A stretch of DNA of 64,000 nucleotides from Actinoplanes sichuanensis (GTDB lineage: Bacteria; Actinomycetota; Actinomycetes; Mycobacteriales; Micromonosporaceae). A model generated the notes under the pieces. That model had not been told where the DNA came from, ran no database searches, and worked only from the letters and a program-made list of their open reading frames with translations. Both the position numbers and the translations under genes were made by a program. The stretch is taken from the NCBI RefSeq assembly GCF_033097365.1, contig NZ_AP028461.1, positions 4,526,001 to 4,590,000 of the forward strand, written 5' to 3'. Of this stretch, positions 42,936 to 51,222 are shown one piece after another; position 1 is the first letter of the stretch; every line of letters starts with the position of its first letter.

Positions 42936-43519
42936 TGAACGGCGTCCTGGAACCTCCCGACGAGCACCGAGGCTCGGCGCCCCCGGCGACACCCAGCGCT
43001 CCGGCCGATCTCCGCCCCCAGGCACCGTCGGCCGATGATGTGGCCGCCTTCAGCACCTTCTACCGCCAGGAGATAAAACCCCTGGTCAACTTCCTACTCT
43101 GGATGGGTGCCGGCCTCGTCGACGCCACGAACATCGCCCAGGAGACGATGATCGAGGTCTACAAGCAGTGGCCGTCGATCCGCCGGCACCGGGCCTGGGC
43201 GCGAAGCGTCGCCTCCCGCAAATTCGGTCTCTGGCGCTTCAAGATCGGCCATGAGGTGGCCACGGAGCCGGAGATCCTCAGCCCACTGCTGCCCGCCTAC
43301 GACAACACCGCCGCCTGGCGACAGCGGCAGGACGTACTGCGACTGGTGGCCACGCTTCCCGAACGGCAACAGCAGGTGATGGCCTGGACCCTCGACGACT
43401 TCACGCCGCAGGAGATCGCCGAGGAACTCGGCATCACCTCGGAGGCGGTCCGATCCAACCTGATGCTGGCCCGCCGCAAGCTCGTCGCCCGGCTCGCGCA
43501 GGAGGGAAGCAGCGAATGA
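42935..43519 (+). CDS. ECF-type RNA polymerase sigma factor
   Basis: 194 residues. Region 2: AFSTFYRQEIKPLVNFLLWM, ATNIAQETMIEVYKQWPSIR (the DA-x-x-(I/L)-x-Q-(E/D)-T motif), RAWARSVASRKF; region 4: LPERQQQVMAWTLDDFTPQE then LGITSEAVRSNLMLARRKL. No sensory extension. It is coupled on both sides by start-stop overlaps to a small membrane protein and a repeat protein, so the three form a compact operon. No conventional anti-sigma (zinc-binding ZAS) protein is next to it. Confidence 0.9.
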   Translation: MNGVLEPPDEHRGSAPPATPSAPADLRPQAPSADDVAAFSTFYRQEIKPLVNFLLWMGAGLVDATNIAQETMIEVYKQWPSIRRHRAWARSVASRKFGLWRFKIGHEVATEPEILSPLLPAYDNTAAWRQRQDVLRLVATLPERQQQVMAWTLDDFTPQEIAEELGITSEAVRSNLMLARRKLVARLAQEGSSE

Positions 43520-44718
43520 ACCACGACGAGTCGCCCTCGAGCCTGCACGCCGGCACCGCAGCCGACCTCGGCCGCCTGCTCGACGTCGAGGCGGGGCTTC
43601 GTGAAGTCCTCATCGCCGCACAGCACGCCGGCACCGAACAGGACCTCGATCTCGACGTCGAGGCCGGACTCCACGCCATCGTCCCGAGCCGAACGGAAGC
43701 CACGCCGGAACCGGCACCATCCTCCCCGATACAGCTGCGACGAAAGCCCGACCCCATGCCGGACCGACCGGAACTGCACAGCACCGTCGCTGCTCGACTG
43801 ATGTCAATGGACAGCACCAGCCGACTCGCTCTGCGTAACCATCCGTCCGTCGTCTCCGTCGAGTTCACCCTGGCCATCTCCAGCGCGAAGGCGATCAACG
43901 ACGTCATCGTCGGACTACTCGACCTCGAGCTCGACCTCGGCCGTAGTTCCGCCCGCGACGTCCGCGACCGCGCCTATGCCCTCACTCGCGACCTCAGCTC
44001 CGTTCGGGCCACCGCCGTCGGCACGGCCCTCGCCCCCGTCTTCACCCGCAACCTCGCCTTCGACCATGTCCGCTACCTCGCCGGCGACCTCTCCAACAGG
44101 TTGAGGCGCGAACTCATCAGCGGCCCGGTCCTCGACCCGGAAGCGGCAGTCGCCGACCTTGCCCGGGAGCTGGCGGCCGCCCTCATCCGCGCCTTGGATC
44201 GTGCCCGCGACCTCGATCACGTCCTCGGACTCGCCCGCGACCTGGGACACGTCCTCGACCTCACCCCCGTCCTCGGACTCGACCTCACCACCTATCGCGC
44301 CCTGCACCTCGCCCGCCTCCGCGACCTCGACCTCGCCCGCGCCTTCGACCTCAACCTCGATCACGACCGCCCGCGGGGCCTCGCTCGCGCCCTCGACCAC
44401 GTCCGGGTGTTCGCTCTCTTCCGCGCGCGTTCCCGCAGCCGCGCTCTGGATCGTGCCCGCGACCTCGCCATCGCCGGCGACCTCGCCCGCGACTTCGGCC
44501 TCGACCTCGATCACGCCCGCAACGACTTCACGACGGCCGACCTCAGTGATGTGGACCTCACCGGGGTGTCGCTGATCGGTGTCCGCTGGTCGATGTCGAA
44601 CACCCGGTGGCCATCAGAGCAATGGCGAGCCCAAGCACTCCTGACCTCGCGAGAACTCGGCGACGGGACGTACGAGATCGAAACCGGAACCACGAACGTT
44701 CCCGTCCACAGCCTCTGA
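43516..44718 (+). CDS. Leu/Asp/Arg-rich repeat protein coupled to the sigma factor
   Basis: 400 residues, ATG overlapping the sigma stop (ATGA). Residues ~200-340 consist of irregular repeats built on (A)RDLDxxLxLARDL, for example ALDRARDLDHVLGLARDLGH and RDLAIAGDLARDFGLDLDHA, strongly enriched in Leu, Asp, Arg and Ala. The C-terminus changes to DFTTADLSDVDLTGVSLIGV, a pentapeptide-like A(D/N)LxxxDLxGV run, then RWSMSNTRWP. The N-terminal 90 residues are acidic. No enzyme motif. Placement suggests a role as sigma-factor partner or target; this is inference. Confidence 0.65.
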   Translation: MNHDESPSSLHAGTAADLGRLLDVEAGLREVLIAAQHAGTEQDLDLDVEAGLHAIVPSRTEATPEPAPSSPIQLRRKPDPMPDRPELHSTVAARLMSMDSTSRLALRNHPSVVSVEFTLAISSAKAINDVIVGLLDLELDLGRSSARDVRDRAYALTRDLSSVRATAVGTALAPVFTRNLAFDHVRYLAGDLSNRLRRELISGPVLDPEAAVADLARELAAALIRALDRARDLDHVLGLARDLGHVLDLTPVLGLDLTTYRALHLARLRDLDLARAFDLNLDHDRPRGLARALDHVRVFALFRARSRSRALDRARDLAIAGDLARDFGLDLDHARNDFTTADLSDVDLTGVSLIGVRWSMSNTRWPSEQWRAQALLTSRELGDGTYEIETGTTNVPVHSL

Positions 44719-44763
44719 AAGGCATCGGCGGTTCTGTCGGAGGGCACCACTAACATCCGCCGC

Positions 44764-46521
44764 ATGCACTCAGTCGTCGTCGATCACGCCCTGAAGATCC
44801 TCGATCGGTTCACCACCGATGACCCTCCGACCGCGTCGGCTGAGGAGCGCACCGCCTGGGCCGAGGCGCTGCTCGACAGCGGGGATCCGACCGCGGCCGC
44901 CGAGCAGCTGATCACCGTGCTGCGGGCCGGGCCGACGCCCGACACGCTGCCGGAGGTCGCCCGTCGTCTGCCCTGGCAACAGGCGCGGTCGGTGCTGGCG
45001 GCCGCCATCGACAACGGCCGGGTCACCAGAGAGATCTCTCTCCGGCCACAGCTGGGCAGCGGGTTCGCTCGACTCGCCGCGGGGTCGGACGAGGCCGAGG
45101 AGGCGCTGCTACGGGCCGTGCTCGCGGTGGAGCAGTATGAGGAGAGTCCGCCGTACGGTCCCCATCGGGAGCGGAAGCACCGCGTCGCCGCGGTCGTGGC
45201 CGCGCTGGCCGAGGCGCATCCCGGCGAACCGGAACGGCTTGATCTGTGGGCGTCCATCCTCGGTGCGGCCGACCGACCCCGACTGGCCGCCGCGGCCCGC
45301 CTGCTCGCTCCGCTCGGTCTCGCCGAGATCGATCGGCGCTGCGGCGAGTTGGACGCTGACACCGAAGGCACCGAGGGAGTGGGCCTGGCGCGGGCTCTGG
45401 CCGAGGCCGGCCGGCTGACGGAGGCCTTGGAACTGGCCGCCCGGCTGCAACCGGACCCTCGACAGGCGGCTCTGCTCGCCATGGCCGAGGTCGTGACCGG
45501 CGAACGCGAGGCGAAGGCTGAGGTCCGGACCGGCGAGCGCGAGGCAAGGGCCGAGGTCCTGACCGGCGAACGCGAGGCGAAGGCCGTGGTGGCCGCTTTT
45601 CGGGCCTGCCCCAAAGGCGGTCGCGACCGCCACCAGCAGCTGGCCTATCAGCACCGTCTGACCGTGCTTCTCCTCTCGTTCGGGCGGGTCGACGACGCGC
45701 TGGCCGAACTGTCCAAGATGTGTGGCCGACCGTTCGCCTCGTCGGCCCCCATCCGGCTGGCGGAAGAGATCGTCGACCGGCTCGGCCGACGGCCGGAGCC
45801 GGTCACCGACGAGCGACTGCGGACCCTCCTCGACGCCTTGGACACTGCGAACCTGCGACCCTACGAACTCTCGCTCGAGATCGCCGACCTACTACACGGA
45901 GTATTCGTGCTCGCCGGGCCGGACCTGCGCGCCGAGATCCTCAGCACGCGCGCGGCGACGATCCGGACACGGCTGGCCACCCACGGCTCGGGTCATGTCG
46001 ACATCGGTCTGGCAGCCGGGCTGATCGCGATCGGCCGCGCGGGCGAGGCGGCTGCCCACCTCCGCACCGTATCGGCCGCGACACCCGCCCGGCGATACGG
46101 CTTCACCGCGGAACTACTGATCGCGGCCGCCGCCGACACCGACCTACCCGAGTACGACCCGGATCTGTTCGCTGAGGTGTACGGCATGATCGCGGACCTG
46201 GCGGCGTACCCGCCACCGCAGAGTTCCGCTCCCGCCATCGCTCTCGGCCCCGCCGGCCGTGCCACGGCCGCCCGGCTGACAGATCGTTTCCGGCCCAACC
46301 GTCTCCCCCGCCGACTGACCGGCTGGCTGGCCGAGGCGGCGGCCCGGACCGGTGACTTCGACACCCTCGGCATCCTCCTCGAGAAGGCCACCGACGAGCC
46401 CCAGGCCTCGCTGGCCGCCCGCCACCTCGCAGCGGCCCTGGCCCGCTACGGCGACCGAGCAGGCGCCGACGCGGTGGCCGATGCCTGCGGCCTGTCACCG
46501 ACCTCGCCGACGGCCGGCTGA
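44764..46521 (+). CDS. Helical-repeat (TPR-like) protein
   Basis: 585 residues with paired Ala-rich helices, e.g. AEALLDSGDPTAAAEQLITV, ARALAEAGRLTEALELAARL and LAAGLIAIGRAGEAAAHLRT, typical of TPR-like solenoids that bind proteins. Near residues 240-275 a 10-11-residue motif (TGEREAKAEV, TGEREARAEV, TGEREAKAVV) is repeated three times in tandem. The ATG follows TAACAT by 7 nt, so a leaderless transcript is likely. The end runs convergent to an esterase gene. Function unknown. Confidence 0.65.
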   Translation: MHSVVVDHALKILDRFTTDDPPTASAEERTAWAEALLDSGDPTAAAEQLITVLRAGPTPDTLPEVARRLPWQQARSVLAAAIDNGRVTREISLRPQLGSGFARLAAGSDEAEEALLRAVLAVEQYEESPPYGPHRERKHRVAAVVAALAEAHPGEPERLDLWASILGAADRPRLAAAARLLAPLGLAEIDRRCGELDADTEGTEGVGLARALAEAGRLTEALELAARLQPDPRQAALLAMAEVVTGEREAKAEVRTGEREARAEVLTGEREAKAVVAAFRACPKGGRDRHQQLAYQHRLTVLLLSFGRVDDALAELSKMCGRPFASSAPIRLAEEIVDRLGRRPEPVTDERLRTLLDALDTANLRPYELSLEIADLLHGVFVLAGPDLRAEILSTRAATIRTRLATHGSGHVDIGLAAGLIAIGRAGEAAAHLRTVSAATPARRYGFTAELLIAAAADTDLPEYDPDLFAEVYGMIADLAAYPPPQSSAPAIALGPAGRATAARLTDRFRPNRLPRRLTGWLAEAAARTGDFDTLGILLEKATDEPQASLAARHLAAALARYGDRAGADAVADACGLSPTSPTAG

Positions 46522-46581
46522 CCCGTGTCAGGGCGACCGCCTCCGTGACCGCTACCGGCGGCAACGCACCCGCTGAGCACG

Positions 46582-47481
46582 TCAGTGCAGGGCCGCCCGG
46601 AGGAAGTCGGCGACGGCCTCCCAACTGGGGGCCGGCGCGCCGACGGTGATGCGCTCGGTGCCGCCGGCGGTGCGGTAGACGGTGTGCCCGATGTGGTTGG
46701 CCGGGTCGAGGACCTCTCGTCGATCGTGGCCGGCGCCCGGCACCGAATAGAACGTCGCCGTCGCACCGGCCGCCCGCAGCGCGTTGTAGAGCAGCACACT
46801 CTGCCCGTGAGGGACGAACCGGTCGTCCTGCCCGTGCAGGATCATGATCGGCGGGGCGGCCGCGCTCGCGTAGGAGGCCGGGTCGGTCGCCCGTACCTCC
46901 TCCGGCCGGGTCTGGATCGGAAAGCCGAGCAGCGCCGACTCCGGTGACGCGGGGTCGTCGTGGCAGGCCGTCAGGCCGAACATGCTGTTGAAGAACTCAC
47001 GGCCGCCGGGCGGCATCTGCTCGTCCATCTGCAGGAAATTCGTCGGCGGATAGAAGGCGACGGCGGCCCGCACCGCGCTCGGCGGGTCGTCGACGCCGGT
47101 GAGGGCGGCCATCGCGGCGGTCCAGCCACCCGACGAGTCACCCATGATCACGAACCGGGCCGGGTCGAGACCATAATCGTCGGCGTGCTCGCGCAGCCAG
47201 CGGATCGCGGCCTGGATGTCGTGCAGCTGCGCCGGGAACACGGCCTGGGAGCTCGCGCGGATGCTGACGCCCGCCACGGCGTACCCCATCGGGTTGAAGA
47301 TTTCGGCTATCAGGTCGGCGCTGTCCTTGCCGTTGTCGGCCATCCACCCGGAGCCGCCGCTCCAGATCAGCACCGGCAGCGGGCCGTCGGACGTGGTGGC
47401 CGGCAGGTGCAGGTCGAGGAGGTGACCTCGGCCGCCGGGCGGGTCCGCGGGCGCGTAACTGAGTTCAGTGATCACCGGCAC
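46582..47481 (-). CDS. Alpha/beta hydrolase (esterase/lipase, BD-FAE type)
   Basis: 299 residues from the GTG at 47481, which lies 7 nt after TACGCT (leaderless); a longer form starts at 47541. Strands and motifs: LPVLIWSGGSGW (the oxyanion SGGSG replaces the usual HGGG), nucleophile GDSSGGW, acid in HGQDDRFVP, and His in PGAGHDR. The order fits the hormone-sensitive-lipase/BD-FAE group of carboxyl esterases. There is no signal peptide. Substrate unknown. Confidence 0.85.
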   Translation of the reverse strand: MPVITELSYAPADPPGGRGHLLDLHLPATTSDGPLPVLIWSGGSGWMADNGKDSADLIAEIFNPMGYAVAGVSIRASSQAVFPAQLHDIQAAIRWLREHADDYGLDPARFVIMGDSSGGWTAAMAALTGVDDPPSAVRAAVAFYPPTNFLQMDEQMPPGGREFFNSMFGLTACHDDPASPESALLGFPIQTRPEEVRATDPASYASAAAPPIMILHGQDDRFVPHGQSVLLYNALRAAGATATFYSVPGAGHDRREVLDPANHIGHTVYRTAGGTERITVGAPAPSWEAVADFLRAALH

Positions 47482-47534
47482 GCCGAGAAGCGTATCCCCG
47501 GGGCCGCCGATCGAGCCGATGAGATCATCCATCG

Positions 47535-48035
47535 GTGACACCCGACCTCGGCGCCATCACCGACCGCACGGCATGGACCTCACCGGACGCCGGGGCCTTC
47601 AACCCTCCCTACCTGACGACGTACGCCTACGACGGACCGTTCTCGAACGGCCTCCCCGCGTTCGACGTCAGCCACGACCAAACCTCACTGATCTACGGTA
47701 CGAACTGGGGCTTCACCTGCACGATCCTCGGTGTCGAGGTGCTCGGCGACGCCGACATCGCCGTCCCGACCGGCCACACCCAGCTGTACATCCTGGAGAA
47801 GCGTGCCGTGGTGGACGCCACCGGCGCGGTGATGCGGATCTGGCCCGCGGCCCATCCGTCAGACGCGGATCAGGTCTGGCGGCTGATCGTGCCGCAGACC
47901 GCCGAACAGCGGTTCCGCAACCAGCAGGCCACCCCGGGAATCGGAGCCGGCGTCGATGACGCCGTGCAACTCGCCGCCCGGCTGGGCAGCCCGGTACTGC
48001 TGGCCCGCCAGGTCGGCGAACGCTACTGGCACTGA
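47535..48035 (+). CDS. Unknown soluble protein
   Basis: 166 residues, GTG start 53 bp from the esterase start on the other strand. Features: LTTYAYDGPFSNGLPAFDVS, SLIYGTNWGFTCTILGVEVL, TGHTQLYILEKRAVVDATGA and a C-terminal Gln/Arg-rich stretch. There is no membrane segment or known catalytic motif, and no family is recognised. It may be linked to the following type VII-like genes, but the spacing (80 bp) and a new promoter argue against one transcript. Confidence 0.55.
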   Translation: MTPDLGAITDRTAWTSPDAGAFNPPYLTTYAYDGPFSNGLPAFDVSHDQTSLIYGTNWGFTCTILGVEVLGDADIAVPTGHTQLYILEKRAVVDATGAVMRIWPAAHPSDADQVWRLIVPQTAEQRFRNQQATPGIGAGVDDAVQLAARLGSPVLLARQVGERYWH

Positions 48036-48115
48036 GGCGGCGTGTCAGATAGTCGATCGTGAGCTGCGAAGTTGCGGGGCAACGTCCAATTCACGGTTTC
48101 GCTACTGTCGATGGC

Positions 48116-48439
48116 ATGCCGGAACCGAAGAAGAAGAACGAGATGAGCTACGTCGACGCGGGCGGCGAGCTGCGCCGCTACACCGGCGTGGCCGTGATCT
48201 TCTTCGGGGTCGGCACGCTGATGGTGTTCACCATGCTGGCGATCAAGATCGGTGAGCCGGACTTCCCGGTGGCTCCGGTCCTGGCCGCGGCACCGTTCAT
48301 CATCCCCGGCATCGTCATCACCGCCATCGGCGTCTTCACCAAGGATCCGAAGCGGTCCTTCCGGCGGGTCGGCGTCGGGGCGGCTCTCATCCTTCTGGGC
48401 GACCTTTTGATCTTCGGCCTGCGCGCCGTACTCGTCTGA
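48116..48439 (+). CDS. Small membrane protein, three helices
   Basis: 107 residues. The ATG at 48116 lies 7 nt after TACTGT (48103-48108), a leaderless start. N-terminal PEPKKKNEM, then hydrophobic segments VAVIFFGVGTLMVFTMLAIK, FPVAPVLAAAPFIIPGIVIT and VGVGAALILLGDLLIFGLRA. Positive residues lie in the cytoplasmic loops. It precedes a pair of type VII-like substrates and could be part of that cluster. Confidence 0.6.
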   Translation: MPEPKKKNEMSYVDAGGELRRYTGVAVIFFGVGTLMVFTMLAIKIGEPDFPVAPVLAAAPFIIPGIVITAIGVFTKDPKRSFRRVGVGAALILLGDLLIFGLRAVLV

Positions 48440-48469
48440 GACTCGCTCTGTTTTGAGAAAGAAGATCTG

Positions 48470-48808
48470 ATGACGTTGCAGGTAGACCCGGAAGCGATAC
48501 GCAACTACGGGTTCATGCTGGGCCGCGCCCACGACGACGCGCAGGACTGCAAGGCCTACTTCACCGCGCAGGTGCCCGAGATCGCCATGGGCATCGAGGG
48601 TGGCCTCATCAGCCTCATCGGGTACGAACACAGCACCGTCCGCCGCAAGCTCGGCGCGATGCTCGACCAGTTGACGGACATCCTCGACGCGTCACAGAAG
48701 GCGCTGTTCGACGCCGCCACCCACTACGAGCACACCGACGAGGACTCCGCCAGACGTCTCGACCAGAGCTACCCGTCCGTGCAGCGCCCGATCCCCGCGG
48801 TCAGCTGA
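48470..48808 (+). CDS. WXG100/ESX-type secreted effector-like protein
   Basis: 112 residues, all helical: VDPEAIRNYGFMLGRAHDDA...ITLGRAH-like first helix and a second ending AATHYEHTDEDSARRLDQ. The YEHTDxxSA tail is shared with DUF2580/EspC-like ESX proteins and contains the Y-x-x-x-D/E secretion signal. There is no classic WXG turn (GLISLIGYE instead). It is 2 bp from the next gene, so the two are probably produced and exported as a pair. Confidence 0.65.
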   Translation: MTLQVDPEAIRNYGFMLGRAHDDAQDCKAYFTAQVPEIAMGIEGGLISLIGYEHSTVRRKLGAMLDQLTDILDASQKALFDAATHYEHTDEDSARRLDQSYPSVQRPIPAVS

Positions 48809-48810
48809 GC

Positions 48811-49557
48811 ATGGGATTCAGTGATCCGCAGGACCCGACCGCCTACCTGACCGCGCCCGCGGAACGCAGCGAGTCCATCTGGGGTCAGCCCTTCTCCAAC
48901 CCCGGCACCGTGTTCGACTGGTTCAGCCCCACCCACATCATCAACGAGTTCATCAAGCAGGCGTGCGGCTACGACCCGGTCGGGGACGCGGCGAAGGTGT
49001 TCGGCGGCGACTGGGAGACCATCTGGCAGGCGGCCGGCGCCATCGCCAACCTCGCCGATGCGCTCCAGGCCATCGGCATCAACCTGACCAGCGGAAACCT
49101 CGACCTCGATGCCCAGTGGGAGGGCAACGCGTCCGAGGCCGCCTACGTCTACTTCATGCAGCTCGGATCCACACTCAGCTCCCAGCACGAGAGCCTGACC
49201 GATCTGGCCGACTCGTATCTCAAGGCCGCCGAGGGGGCCTACCGGCTCGCCGAGTCGGCGTCCGGCGTCATCAAGGACATGGGCGACGCCGCCATCATGG
49301 GCGTGATCGCCACCTCGGCCGGAACCGCCGCCATCGAGACGGGGGTCGGCGCCGTCGCCGGGTACTCCTACGCCGCCTATCAAGCGTGGAAGATCTACGA
49401 GCTCGGAGCCAAACTCAAGCTGATCATCTCGACCGCCTACAACGCCATCAACCTGCTCACCGGCGAGATTCAGGCGGCCTCCGCCGACACCGGCGCCCTG
49501 TCCCGGTATCCGCTGCCCGCCGCCTACCAGCATCCGGCCAATGCGGCACCGTTGTAG
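48811..49557 (+). CDS. Longer ESX-substrate-like helical protein
   Basis: 248 residues. Starts GFSDPQDPTAYLTAPAERSE; the middle holds the helical hairpin YDPVGDAAKVFGGDWETIWQ to LDAQWEGNASEAAYVYFMQL, where the W-x-G-N-A-S-E-A turn is the WXG-type turn. A Gly/Ala-rich amphipathic pair (AIMGVIATSAGTAAIETGVG) follows. It looks like the long partner of a WXG100 pair. No ESX machine (EccC, EccB) is in the window. Confidence 0.65.
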   Translation: MGFSDPQDPTAYLTAPAERSESIWGQPFSNPGTVFDWFSPTHIINEFIKQACGYDPVGDAAKVFGGDWETIWQAAGAIANLADALQAIGINLTSGNLDLDAQWEGNASEAAYVYFMQLGSTLSSQHESLTDLADSYLKAAEGAYRLAESASGVIKDMGDAAIMGVIATSAGTAAIETGVGAVAGYSYAAYQAWKIYELGAKLKLIISTAYNAINLLTGEIQAASADTGALSRYPLPAAYQHPANAAPL

Positions 49558-49563
49558 GAGATC

Positions 49564-49881
49564 ATGAACGAGAACGCGGAACAGAAGATCCTCACCGGCT
49601 TGTTGCGCCACATCGCCGACAACAGCGACAACGAAGTGCTCCGCGAGTTCGCCGGCGAGGCCTTGCGAGGCAACATCGACGTGGCCGACGGCATGGCCTT
49701 CTCGGCGTACGCCGAGGCGCTGGCGCCCCACGTGGACGGGTTCATGCAGTGGCGCGACGGACTCAGCGAAACCGAGCGGGAGAAGCAGATCGGCGACTGT
49801 GCCGCCCAGCTGGAGAGGCTCGAGGAACAACTCGCCGAAGGCGCCGACGACGGCTTTCACCCGCGTCACGAACACCGTTAG
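49564..49881 (+). CDS. Small acidic helical protein, ESX-cluster companion
   Basis: 105 residues, with GGAGATC before the ATG. Strongly acidic and helical (LLRHIADNSDNEVLREFAGE, then ETEREKQIGDCAAQLERLEE), with a charged C-terminus ending HEHR. Immediately follows the two ESX-like genes (6 bp gap), so it may be a chaperone or an immunity-like partner. No family is recognised. Confidence 0.55.
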   Translation: MNENAEQKILTGLLRHIADNSDNEVLREFAGEALRGNIDVADGMAFSAYAEALAPHVDGFMQWRDGLSETEREKQIGDCAAQLERLEEQLAEGADDGFHPRHEHR

Positions 49882-49971
49882 GAAGCGTGGTAAGGGAGGT
49901 GAGGCTCTCGCGCACGTCCACGGTCGGCTCCGCGAAGCACGACCGACATCCGAGTCCGCCGACCGCCCGAT

Positions 49972-50098
49972 TCACCTTTTCGGATGCAAGATCGTCTCGG
50001 CAATCTGCCGCACCCGTTCCAGGGTGATCCCGGTGCGCTGCTCTACGGCGAGCGGGTGATCACTCGGCCCCAGCTCGATCAGTAGACGCCGCCCGCAA
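49972..50098 (-). pseudogene. Possible C-terminal gene fragment
   Basis: The minus strand reads RRLLIELGPSDHPLAVEQRT then GITLERVRQIAETILHPKR and stops, with clear G/C bias at third positions and a helix-turn-helix-like end. No start or upstream domain exists in this frame. I cannot name a family. The rest of the 49,882-50,249 stretch shows nothing further. Confidence 0.3.
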
Positions 50099-50249
50099 GT
50101 TGAAGATGATCGCGGCCGCCGTTCCTCTGTCGGGCATCAATGAGCGAGCTCCATGGCCGCCGCCCCGCGGAGGGCTCCAACGGGGCGGCGGAGACGGCCG
50201 TGACCCGCCGGGAGACTGGCCGTGGTGGTCGCTCAACGGGCAGCCCTGG

Positions 50250-51035
50250 TCAGGCCGGCGTCGCGAAGTTCTGGGTCCAGTACTGGGTGCCCGAGGAGGA
50301 CTTCGCCAAGCCGACGCCGATCTCCGTGTAGGCGCAGTTGAGGATGTTGGCCTTGTGGCCGGGACTGTTCATCCAGCCGTCCATGACGCTCGCGGGGCTG
50401 GTGTAGCCGGCGGCGACGTTCTCGGCGACGCCCCGCCATCGGTAGCCCTCGGCGGTGACCCTGTCGCCCATGCTCGCTTCCCCGGGCAGTTGGTGCGACA
50501 TGGTGTTCTGCGCGGCCTGCAGCTCGGAGTGCTTCTGCGCCGCCGCCTCCAACCGCGACTCGCCACTGAGGCCGGAACAGCCGGCATTCTGCCGTTCGAT
50601 GTTGACCAGCCGGATCACTTCGGCCGTGACCGAGGAGGAAGCGGTGCCGCCATTGGACGGTGCCGAGGTCGTCGCCGTCGGCGCCGGCGTGGCGGCCCTG
50701 GTCCGCCGCTTGGTGGACGACGTCGGCTGGGTCGACGGCCGGACGCTCGTCACGGTGCTCGGCGGCGGCACTACCGATGCGGATACCGACGGCCCGGCAG
50801 AATTCGATGCCACGGGCGGGGCCGTCGGCGACGTGCCCGGTAGAGCATCTGCGGTGTCGACTGGCCCGCCCGCAGCACTCGTCAGGGCGTCGCCGGGAGC
50901 AGCCGCGGTCAGGCGAACCTCATCGCCACCGGAAGCGGTCCCCGCGACGATCGATGCGGACCCGGCGCCGATCAAGCCGAGTGCACCGACAACAGTCAGG
51001 GTGTAACGGATCCGCCGGTTCGGGGGGATGGGCAC
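50250..51035 (-). CDS. Secreted CAP/SCP-domain protein
   Basis: 261 residues, GTG start with GAGGTGAAAGTCC upstream. N-terminal hydrophobic anchor or signal (RRIRYTLTVVGALGLIGAGS), then a ~90-residue low-complexity Ser/Thr/Pro/Ala linker, then a CAP domain (~145-261): VIRLVNIERQNAGCSGL, AAQKHSELQAAQNTMSHQLP, GVAENVAAGYTSPASVMDGW, SPGHKANILN, GVGLAKSSSGTQYWTQNFA. The usual CAP His and Glu (H in KHSE and NPGHKANIL-like) are present. Bacterial CAP proteins are secreted and probably modify or bind envelope or lipids; the mechanism is unclear. Confidence 0.88.
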   Translation of the reverse strand: MPIPPNRRIRYTLTVVGALGLIGAGSASIVAGTASGGDEVRLTAAAPGDALTSAAGGPVDTADALPGTSPTAPPVASNSAGPSVSASVVPPPSTVTSVRPSTQPTSSTKRRTRAATPAPTATTSAPSNGGTASSSVTAEVIRLVNIERQNAGCSGLSGESRLEAAAQKHSELQAAQNTMSHQLPGEASMGDRVTAEGYRWRGVAENVAAGYTSPASVMDGWMNSPGHKANILNCAYTEIGVGLAKSSSGTQYWTQNFATPA

Positions 51036-51222
51036 GGACTTTCACCTCGTCGGCTCACGGCGCAGCGATGCTGCTGAAGCTTCCGGATCTCGGAAGCAGC
51101 CGACTCACTATTCATGCCCCGACCGGACAAAGATCGGTACTAAGAAATCATTAAGGTTTGCTTCATCGAGAACTAATCGTCACCGATCCTCCATTCAGCT
51201 GAGCCCATCCAGGCTCGCCGCG

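Noticed and set aside
43900..44520. CRISPR-like repeats of GACCTCGACC-type units
   Set aside because: Irregular period and coding context; they encode the Leu/Asp/Arg repeats of the sigma-coupled protein.
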